A stretch of DNA of 64,000 nucleotides, from positions 1 through 64,000 of the forward strand of contig MCFE01000042.1 of the NCBI GenBank assembly GCA_002104905.1, written 5' to 3'. Below the pieces are notes generated by a model. That model searched no databases and was not told the origin of the DNA. It was given only the letters and a program-made list of their open reading frames with translations. Position 1 is the stretch's first letter; each line of letters starts with the position of its first letter. Positions 33,002-42,730 of this stretch are shown here, one piece after another. The position numbers and the translations under genes were made by a program. This DNA comes from Basidiobolus meristosporus CBS 931.73. Taxonomy: Eukaryota > Basidiobolomycota > Basidiobolomycetes > Basidiobolales > Basidiobolaceae.

Positions 33002-33886
33002 GAAATCCATGCAGACACAGTAGAAGGGGAAGTGGAACCAAATCCAATCCACGCTACTCAGCAGGACAGCCAAATGTTGATAGATAACAATTTCCTGGCC
33101 ACAAACAGTCCGCCAATATGCTGATCTCATTTCAACCGATTCAAATGGGATTTGATTCCTACTTTTGGGCCGCCGTTTGTTGCATATAATTAGCACCTCT
33201 CGCAATATCCGCCATTGCTTACGATACAATGCAATCAATTAATAATGGGTGCGCTCCCTAAGAACTAAAGGGCTGCATTGCTCTCTAGTATCTAGCCACA
33301 TCTACTAATCAGGCCTGCTCACCCAATCTGATAAATCTGAGTCGGTTTCGAAAATACCATCACATGAGTGACACCTCCAATGAAATGGTACCAATCCACC
33401 CGCCGGTACTTTATCTTGACATATTGAAGGAATGAAGTAGGGGAGCACCTGATCATGCAGGTGAAGGTATTCCTGGTGCGTGGAGATAACATTGCCCCGA
33501 CAAATCGGATTTAGAACAAAGTGATATTGGAATGGTGTTGAATGCGAGACAAGCCACTGGCCGAAATTTTAGGGGATCAATTACAAAGCCGGACTGGGCT
33601 ACACCCTTGTCTTGATTCACCTGAGCAAGCAATCAATCATCGAGATGTGCGCAAGGTAGCCATGCATTGGCGTCGCTTTATGCTCGTTTTGATAAGCCCC
33701 ATATTAAGCCAAGATGTGGATATTAATCCCGGTTACTAGATACCTACCCCAATCGTGATATCGGGTTGGTTGGGCGATGATTGGCAGGGTTGCTCAAGGG
33801 GATTTCGTTTAGCACGCCATGAGAACAATCTTTTTATTCAGATCAATAATGCATTGGAGATTGCCAAATGTTTAATGAAATGATCT
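33002..33886. other. Divergent intergenic region, nothing else recognised
   Basis: About 880 bp between the divergent CBM21 and metallophosphoesterase genes; no gene visible. Confidence 0.45.
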
Positions 33887-33892
33887 TATATA
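33887..33892 (+). promoter_or_regulatory. TATA box of the metallophosphoesterase gene
   Basis: TATATA, 43 nt before the ATG at 33935. Confidence 0.5.
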
Positions 33893-33934
33893 GCGCCGAC
33901 TGGGAAAAGGAGCCATTGGTTTTGAGTTGTCTTG

Positions 33935-35252
33935 ATGATATCTCCTCTCTTAGCCAACAATACTAACGGCAGCGATGGAGGCGGCTTACCGCTACCATCT
34001 ACAGCGAACTATAAATCCAGCTCGCTCAAGGAAAAACTTGGCTGGGCTTTTCGGAAGATATGGCTCCGAAGAAAAAAGTACAGCCTACTGTTCGTGCTTC
34101 TTATCGTGGCATACGTGACTCTTGGGACGTTGATACATCTACTACTTCTTGCCAAGTACCATTTGAAGAACAGTGTTTTCAACGAAGGATGGTCCTGTGG
34201 CTACCGGAAAGAGCCCATGTTACAGATATTGGACACCGAGCACGTTGCGGTAAAGTGGGAGACCAGTTGCCTGATGAAGAATATGAGGACTCCAATGGGG
34301 TCTAGCCGGAGAAAGTTATCAGTCAATCCTTGTTGATCCAGTGCAAGTCGACCAAAACCACTTCGTCTACACCTCGAAGCTGGGCCCCCTCGAGGAGGTT
34401 GGAAACTACACCTACCAAGTGACCTCTAAAACTGCCTCTTTGAAACAGTATTTCTTTCAACATCACCCGAAAAAGAGCGACCAGTCGATCCGCGTCGCCG
34501 CCTTTTCGGACAACCAGTTTGGCCTTGGTGTATTCAACAAGCTTGCCCCGATGATCGCGGCGCACAAGCCCACCTACCTCGTGCACGCTGGAGACGCTGT
34601 TCAGCAGGTTGAAAACCTACAACAATGGCAAACCGACTTTTTCGACCCTCTTACCCAGTATGAATTGGCCCAAAGCGCGCCCATGATATACGCTCGTGGC
34701 AACCATGACTTTGACCCCCAGGGTGGCTACATTTACACCCACAACCAAACCTGGTTCTCCTTCAATACCGGGAACACTCGATGGATCGTTCTGGATAGCA
34801 ACCTCGACGACAGCGAGCAAGATGCATGGCTAAGCACCGAGTTGGACAGTGAGGAGTTTCGCGCGGCCAAGTTTCGTATCGTCGTGGTCCACATCCCTCC
34901 GTTCACGGAGTATTGGGACCCGGTGACCTGGGAGAAAGGGGAAAAGTACTGGGGAGACTTTATCAGGCTTCGGTACTCGACGCTGATGGAGCAGAAAGGA
35001 GTGGACCTCGTGATCAGCGGACATCAGCATAATTACCAACGCGGCTTCCGCAACGGCACGATGTACACGATCATCGGTGGGGCTGGTGGTGAGCTCGATT
35101 ACGACCGGGTTGAGGATTGGAAGATGTACTCGGTGACTGAACGCCAGCACCACTATGTCATCATGGACATCGCCCAGAACACCTTGAAATGGACAGTGTA
35201 CAACTCGAAGAATGAGATTATGGATGAGCATCTACTTCAGTCCAGACATTAG
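33935..35252 (+). CDS. Membrane-anchored metallophosphoesterase (purple acid phosphatase-like), apparent frameshift
   Basis: About 437 residues if the two frames are joined. A cytosolic Ser-rich N-terminus and basic stretch (RRKK) precede one membrane helix (about residues 48-70), giving a type II protein with its enzyme domain outside. The Fn3-like region (VKWETSCLMKNM, then LQWGLAGES) is followed by metal motifs in order: SDNQ, HAGDA, GNHDFD, VVVHIPP, GHQHNYQRG and a final GGAGG. The frame shifts by one extra base near 34285-34290, between KNM and LQWG. A 73-nt GT-AG intron (34250-34322) could also restore the frame but would delete family-conserved residues, so I prefer an inserted base. 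Family members cleave phosphate esters or pyrophosphate bonds. Confidence 0.78.
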
Positions 35253-35508
35253 TATTTTCCTTTCTTGCAGCTACCAACATGTATATATCATATAAATACT
35301 TGAGCCCAAGCATCCGCTCCATCCCCGATTCATGTTTCTCCCTGCTAGCCTCCACGTAGCATCTCGAACAATAAACCGACAGGTACACAGTGCCTCCCTC
35401 ATCTTCTGCATTAGCTATATCTATTTTTATTGCCTTATAGGTGGAAGGATATGAAAGGATACGATGGTTGGAAAGAAAATGATCACACGAGTCACACAAC
35501 AAATCTAA
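35253..35508. other. Convergent 3' region
   Basis: Spacer between the convergent metallophosphoesterase and NOP4 genes; no gene. Confidence 0.4.
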
Positions 35509-38500
35509 TTAATGCTTCTGCTTTTTCTCGGCTTTCTTGTTTCTGAAGAACGGCTTCTTTTGCTCCCCATCCTTGCTCTTCTTCCTGGGCCCTTCCTGGC
35601 TTTCTGCCGAGTCCATCTACGCCAAACACAAACGTTAGTTCCGCTCGCGGAGCATTCCCCGTGGCTGGCGAACTTACCTTTCTCTTGCCGCTCTTCCGGT
35701 CCGATGACTTGTTCTTATGGTCCCTGTCGCGCGAGGTCCTGCGCTCACCACGCTCCGCGTTATCATTGCTTCTATCGGTACGCTCGCCACGCTTTCTTCA
35801 CCACATCGAAGTTCTCCACCGAGAACTCCACAATCAGGCGCTTCTTGTCGCCGAACAGATCGGGGTTATTGTTGAGATAACGAAGGGCAGCCAAGGCGTG
35901 GGCATGTGTCGAGTACTCGATGAAACCGTAACCCTTTGAGCGGGGCTTCTGGGTGCTGGGATCGATTCTATCTTTGCTTCTGATGATCTTGGCCTATAGA
36001 TGATGGGGAGACATTAGTTCGCGCATCTCGGAGGCGATCCCCCTGTGGTGCGGACTTACTTGCTTAACACGAGGCAAGTATTGCCATCCTTCGCTTCTCT
36101 CGTGCTCTGTGAGGTGCTCACGCTCGTTCCTCTGAACTTCGGCCTTGAATTTTTGAATGGCTTGGACGGCGAGTTTCCTCAGCTCAGCCTCATCCACCTT
36201 GAGGGGGAGATTTCTGATGGACAGACGGGTTTTTGAAATGAAGAGAAGTGGGTTCCGGGCAAGAAGCTGCTTACGGGCAGAGTAGGAGTTGGTACGCTTG
36301 GTGACCTCAGCTTGGCTAAGTCCTTTGGCAGCTGGAGAGTCGGCCAGAATAACTGCATAGTGGAGAGGATGGCTTAGTTCCACGGATGCTTACTGATTTG
36401 TGCCGCGTGTTTCTGGAATAAACCTACCTCCTTCCTTCATCAAGTACATGTTTCTCTTGTCCTCCTTCTGACGCTTTCTTGTGTTGATGTCAGCAAGCTT
36501 ACCTGCCTCTTGCTTGTCAACTGCCATGACGATGGAGAGGATTCTGTCATCCACTGTGAACTTGGCTGCGAGGTTGGATGGGGCGTCGGGAGTTAAAACG
36601 GATCTCTGTGGATAATACGGGTGAGCGAATTTCCACCAGGGCATCGGGCTCAGCTTGGAAACCGTACCTTGTTGACAATGCTGACAGTTTGGTGCAGCTT
36701 GTAGTTTTCCTCGACACATTTCTGTGCATCCTCCTTGTTCCAGAAGCAGACGAAACCGGTTCCTCTGGAACGGCCGGTTTCGTGATCCATGGTGATCCGG
36801 CAATATCTGACTTTGCCGAACTGGCGGAAGCTGCAGAAGTGAAAACCGGTCAGCACCTGGAGTCGTTGAACTGTTCTCGGCATTAAATACATACTGCTCG
36901 TAGAGATCCTCTTCTTCCGTATCGAAGGAGATGTTTCTGATAAAGAGTGTGGTGCCGGGTGGGATGGGTGCTTTTTCTATCAATGATTGGACTTGTCAAT
37001 ATCGCTCGGACAAACAATACACTCATGTAAATTTGAGGAATACCTTTCTCCTCAGTCTCTTCGTCCTCGCTGTCATCTTCTTCAGCATCACTCTCAGCAT
37101 CTTCCTCTTCATCAACCTCCATTTCTTCCCCTTCCTCCTCATCGTCATCACTATCAAGAGGATCGAAAACTTCTTCCTCCTCTTCCTCATCCACCTCTGC
37201 CTCTTCATCGTTGTCCTCCTCCTCCTCCTCCTCCTCTTCACCTTCCTCTTCCTCTACTTCAGCCTCAGCCTCCTCTTCCTCTGCCACTTCCTCCTCCTGT
37301 GCTTGAGTCTCAGATTTCTCATACTGATCCTTGGCAAGAGCCCAATCGACAGCAATAGTACGATCCATGACTTTGGTTGCGTTGACGGCGTTGAGGGCCT
37401 TGATGTTCAGAGGGTTGGTTAACCTGAAAAAACAGCCGATGTGTACCACTCCATACCTTCTCCGCATCGCTGATAGATAAAAACTGTACAAAGCCAAAGC
37501 CTCTAAGTGGACCGTGATCGCCAAACTTGCGTGGAAGATTGACATTCACCACGGCGCCAAACTTGGAAAACATGCTCTTGAGATCCTCTTCACGGAGCTA
37601 AACAAACGTGCTGATTTAGACATGGTCTAATCCCTTCCACCCCACTAGCTCCCGTCTCTTACCTTGAAGGGCAAGTTACGGATGATCAATCTGGCCTTCT
37701 TATCGAACACCTAGGGGGAATATGGTTGAGTGATCGCGTAGGGAGCCACTAGAACAAACGCAGGTAGCTGTTACCCCTTGAATCTGTGCCATGGATTTCG
37801 CAGTGATTTTGTTGCCTTTGAAGATGTGATCATTCAAATGCTCGATAGCATTTCTAGCCTCTCCGAGCTTAGCGAACACAACATGTGCTACGTAAAAACC
37901 AATGAATCAATCGACCATTCCTATCCCGTCACTCCACATGACTGACAATCCTACCGACTCCCTCCAGGGGCTTCTTCTCGTCACCCTCCTCATAGACGGG
38001 GAAAATCACTTCGCTGACTTCGCCGAATTTCCGCACCTTCTTGTAGATTTGCTTCTTGTTGACCTCAGGATTAAGGCCGCTGACGATGATGGTTTGGACG
38101 GACCTACAAATACAAGGTTAGCCCCAAGCCTCAGGATGCCGGCTAGAGTGGGCACGTACGATGGCATCTTTTGGAATTTGGATCTATCTACAGGCGCAGC
38201 ATCGGCAGCCTCTGTGAAATTGGCAAAAGGTAAATCGAGGTCCAAGTGTCTAAATGGAATGCATAACAAACGACGTACTCTCTTTCTTTGGAGCTTTCTT
38301 GATCACTGGCTTCTCGTCACGGTCTATGATTTCGGGGAGGGGGGTGGGAAGGGGAACGAGTTAAGCCGGCGTTCTTTCCGAGACAACTGCACGGGTGTAA
38401 ACTAGCTACGTACGAGATTTCTTCAAAGCGAGTTCGATCCTAAGTGTACGCTCGTTTCTGAACTTGACTTTCTTCAGCTCAGTAATAGCTCTTTCGGCAT

Positions 38501-38982
38501 CCTCGGGCACAACGCTAGAAAACGTGGGTTAGCCGTACGGAAAAGCGAACCAGTCCGAGATCCAGTGCCCTTACAATTGTACAAAACCGTATCCTTTGTT
38601 GCCCTTTTCGGCGCTCGATTTACCGCTGTCTTCACCTTCGCCCTCACCTTGGTTCTCCTCGGGCGTCTTTTGCACCACGAAGCAGGAACGAATGGGCCCG
38701 ACATCACTAAAGAACGATTCTAACTCGTAAAGAAAAAACACAAGGTCATTTGAAATCTATGCGGGCGCTTAGGCCTCGTTGGAAGTGTATAGAGAGATGC
38801 ATGTCAAGCAAAAGAACCAAACAAATAATTCAAAGTAAACAGAAAACTCTTGGTATCTCATTCTTGCAGTCGTATGGAATGCCACGAACAAAGAGGGTCG
38901 ATCTTCCACGGGTCTCGTCGGCGGGGTTGGGATTCTTGGCGATCGAATCGACAGTCTGGGGGGAAGTCTCAGTATCGGACAT
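35509..38982 (-). CDS. NOP4/RBM28 nucleolar RNA-binding protein, four-RRM type
   Basis: Sixteen exons with short introns spell an ortholog of yeast Nop4, needed for 60S subunit assembly in the nucleolus. In order: RRM1 (STLFVRGIPYD, KGYGFVQF), a second unit (ARLIIRNLPFK, GFGFVQF, DRTIAVDWALAKDQY), a long Glu/Asp tract (37050-37320), RRM3 (TTLFIRNISFD, GTGFVCFW), the NMYLMKEG motif, and RRM4 (RLSIRNLPLK, KGYGFIEYS, LIVEFSVENFDVVKK) with a Lys/Arg tail. NOP4 landmarks such as NLYL-NEG and VEFAIEN-NVVKRR are met in order. One extra base at 35793-35795 breaks the frame just after VVKK and replaces the last 70 or so basic residues by an early stop; because NOP4 is essential this may be a sequence error. 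Confidence 0.92.
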
Positions 38983-39618
38983 GATATTCAGGTAACGAAG
39001 TATTCTATCCTCAAGGAGCGAATATCGATTTCAACGTCCCGCGAGTAGCAGATTCAATTGCTTATTTTCTGATTTAGAAGAGTGTTTATTTTTTTTCTTT
39101 TTTCCATTTTTTTTCCGAGATTCTTGACGAGGTGAAAAATTTCCCTCCTTCCCGAATGTGACCTGCATTTGCTGGTGTTAGCATCCATGTATCAAACCAA
39201 CTGGATTCGATTTGCACGTGTGGCATGGCTGGCTTAAATCGCGGGGGGTATTTTCATCCGCTTGCTACCCCCATTCACGTGCTTGAGGAGTCATACATAC
39301 CCGGCTCTGGTGAATATCGGCCCCAGCGAAAAAGGGAGGCCGATCCATCGGTCGGCTTGAGACATCCACGGCCCCAAACTAAATAAGGGAATTCTGAAGT
39401 CTCAGCTCTATTGACCCCAATGGTTAATGTATTTAATATTGAATCAGGTGATAATCTATCAACATATTTACCCAAAGCAGACCACGGCGATTGGCCAGGC
39501 TATATAATGCAGGTTGAGGAGTATGTATTCGAATTTTTCGTTCCCAATTCTGTTAACGTTTAGCAGCTTTTACCTTTCCGCCTCACTTGCGTACTTAATA
39601 CAGCTAAAGTGAATAGAT
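38983..39618. other. Divergent promoter region
   Basis: Shared upstream region of NOP4 and the dehydrogenase gene. It contains a T-rich stretch at 39080-39115; no gene seen. Confidence 0.4.
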
Positions 39619-41930
39619 ATGTGTGAGAGTCTACCGCAATTTCCCATCACTGTGTCCATTGTCGGTGCCGGTAGCAGGCATGTTATGGCTGTTTTCTTAT
39701 TGCGAGTTTCTGCAACCGTGTAACTGTTCACGTCACTGACCCACTGAATGCAGAGGTTCAAGTTATGCTAGCTTTGCTTTGAAAAATCCGGACCTACTGA
39801 AGGTAGTGGCGGTTGCCGAGCCCAAGGACATCAGACGAAACTTCATGGCCACGGTATGTCCCGCATCCGGTGCTTCTTTGGACCTTTCTTAACCCCGCGC
39901 TTTACCTCCGGCAGAAATATAACATCAGCCCCGAAAACGTTTTTTCCGACTGGAAGGAGGTTCGCTACAATCAACCCTCGTCGCACTCACCTGTACCCAA
40001 CCCATTTACCACCCGCCACGATTTAGTTAGCTGAACGGCCCAGATTAAGTAATGCGGTGGTGATCGCCACTTTTGACCACCTGCATGTCGAGCCCACCAT
40101 CGGTCAGTTTGTTCACCCGATAGCAAGCGTCCCCAGGGGCAGAGCACTGATTTTCCCCTCCTCCAGAATTGTCGAGACTTGGCTATCATATTATGCTTGA
40201 AAAGCCGATGGCCGTCTCCATTAAGGATTGCCAGAGGATTGTCGAGGCTGTAAATAGAAGCAAAGTCAGTTCACTCTTGATGTATCCACATTCGATGAAC
40301 ACCTCTAACTCGCTTGTGCTTCTAGGTGATTTTTGCAGTTTGTATGTTGGTTCAGGGCAACGGCGAATACACGCGATTGGCTCACAGATCTGATTTTGCT
40401 AGGCCATGTTTTGAGATACACGCCATACAACCGAATGCTCAAGAAGCTGATTCAATCCGATGCGGTCGGAAACATCATCAACATACAGCATCTGGAGCCA
40501 GTTGGCCATTCGCAGTTCGCCCACTCGGTAAGAGGGTTGGATTAGATCGCGTTCGCTCGACGCACCCTAACCTTGGGCTTTTCAGTTCGTCCGAGGGAAC
40601 TACCAGCGTGAAAACAGAAGCTCCAATGTTCTAATGAACAAGGTAGATGCGTTCGATGAGATTCAACTTCGCGCAGGGGCCTAATCTAACCGGGTATTCT
40701 CCCCCTCCCACCATAGTGCATTCATGACCTGGGTAAATTTGGGATCTCCTTGCTCTTGAAAACCACCATGATCTAACAAACATCACGGAAGATTTGCTGG
40801 CGCACCTTGTAGGCCGTCGTTGCGTGGTAGGTTCCTGTTCTATCCCTGCAAGCTCAGCCTGCGACCGCTGCCTCCCAACAACCTAGCATACTAATCCATT
40901 CCCAGAAAATCAGCTCTTTTGGAAACATATCCCACTTCAAGCCAGACCGAAAGCCCAAGCAGGCCGGTGAAGCCAAGTAATCGCCCACTGTTGATTAACC
41001 GCACGCCAACACGCTTCTAACCCAGCCTCGTAGACTATGCGTGGATTGCCCGTATGAGTCGAAGTGCGCATATTCTGCTGTCAAGATCTACCTCGATCCC
41101 GTCAAAGAAGGACAAACCGGGTGGCCCATCAGTACTATTACGGACATAGTTGGTACGTATTCTTCTCCAACATGAGCAACGAGGCGGTGCACCTGATAAA
41201 TCGTTGCGCGCAGACATCGAAAATGTGACCAGAGCGTTGGAAGATGGGCCGTACGGAAGATGTGTACACGAATGCGATAACGATGTTTGCGATAATCAGG
41301 TGAGAAGATTCGAGAATGGCAATCTATGAGCGCCGGATCGGCCTAACGCGATGTTCATCAGGTGGTCAACATGATATTCGAGAATGGGAGTACATGTACG
41401 CTTACGGTAGTGGCAGGAACGCAGGCCATTTGCCAGGGAAAGGTAGGATCGTGGCCGCAACGTTCGACCTTGCTTTGGTCCTAATGGGATCTCTATGGCA
41501 TTGTGTAGACGAGAGTTTTCGGAACCAAGGGCGAGCTGGACGGCGATGGTAAAGTCATCAAATTTACTGATTTCCGCACAGGCAAGCGAGTGGAGATAGA
41601 CCCCGTTGGCCAGCAGGAGACAGGTATTGACAACATCCAGAGAATCGAGATGCCGAAAAAATCCTCACACCAGCCTCTGTAGATGAGCCCGACTACGATC
41701 TTATGCGAGCCTTTGTAAACGCCATCGCGCAAGGAAGTGCCGAAGGATACATCTTCACCGGCCCCGAGGAAGCATTCAGTAAGCGAAATCATCCCTATGC
41801 TGATGTCCAAGTATAAGTCACCCAACCACGTCTCCTAGATTGTCATGTTTACGGGTTCGCCGCAGAACACGCACGTACACACAACACCGTGGTGACGCTT
41901 GATGAGTTCAGACAGCTTCATTCTTGTTGA
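39619..41930 (+). CDS. Gfo/Idh/MocA-family NAD(P)-dependent dehydrogenase
   Basis: About 17 small exons, some only 5-15 codons, give a complete protein of roughly 430 residues. The N-terminal Rossmann fold reads [28 protein letters not shown] follows, then the diagnostic LEKPMAVS loop, [13 protein letters not shown], the [13 protein letters not shown] segment, a Cys pair ([14 protein letters not shown]) and a beta-sheet C-terminal domain ending in [10 protein letters not shown]. The family oxidises or reduces sugars, inositols and related polyols with NAD(P). Intron 1 (39678-39753) uses a GC donor: only that choice keeps VGAGSRGSS intact. The Cys-containing insert is a feature of one oxidoreductase subgroup. 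Substrate unknown. Confidence 0.85.
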
Positions 41931-42730
41931 GCAGCCGCCAATGCATGGTCGCACTAGACAGGTACCCGGTGACCCAGCATATCTCGCATCCACCACCGTT
42001 GCATTCGTTTTGTATTTCTTAGTCGTTCCCCGCTTAGACAAACCCATTGTCTCTCCGTATCCACATTATCCACAAGACCACCGCCATTACTGTATAGACC
42101 CCACCACCATATCCCAAGATGTTCTTTAATGCTTATCTTCGTTCCCCGACGGGAGAATTCCCCAACCAAGGATTCCCACTCCATCTCATCTCATTAAATC
42201 GCTGATTCGCGTCATTGAGTCCGCCGTTCCATCTCCCTCGGTGCAGCCACAGCGCACCACCCACCGTGGTTCTGATAGGTTGCGGATCAACACCAATTTT
42301 TCTGGGAATACTGAGCACACAATAGAGTTTCGAGGGGTTTGAGGAAGCGGAGGACGTGGGTGGGAAGTGCCGGAAATTCCCAGATTTGTTCAACACGGCC
42401 ACCACCAAAAGGCCGAGATCATGGGGATCGCGCCGAGATCGGGGTGGCAGCCAAGTCACACAGAGTCGAATGAGATGGCCCGAAGCCAGAAATTCATATC
42501 ATCATATCTTGTATTTGATGGAATTCTATTCTGTGTCACAGTTGGTGTAGCATAAAGATGTGTGACTGCAACTGGCATCCAAATACGATATAGATAGAGT
42601 GCGTGGATTGGCTTCTGGTGTATCGGTGGGCGTGGATTGGTTTCTTGGGAATTAAGAATGTTTATATACAGCATGAACCTGTCTTAGTTGGATGGTAGGA
42701 GTGTCGGAAATCAACAAACCCCCTTCTTAA
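41931..42730. other. Convergent 3' region, nothing recognised
   Basis: About 800 bp between two convergent genes. A 108-codon minus-strand frame at 42133-42459 has no domain and is judged fortuitous. Confidence 0.4.

Noticed and set aside
34283-34292. Programmed +1 ribosomal frameshift in the phosphoesterase (ATG AGG A context)
   Set aside because: AGG recalls the Ty1 site, but the rest of the heptamer is missing and similar extra bases occur in many genes here.
36883-37545. A separate acidic protein on the minus strand
   Set aside because: It is the acidic linker exon of NOP4 read together with adjoining intron sequence.
42133-42459. 108-codon minus-strand frame between convergent genes
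   Set aside because: No domain, low-quality composition and no splice partners; more likely chance.
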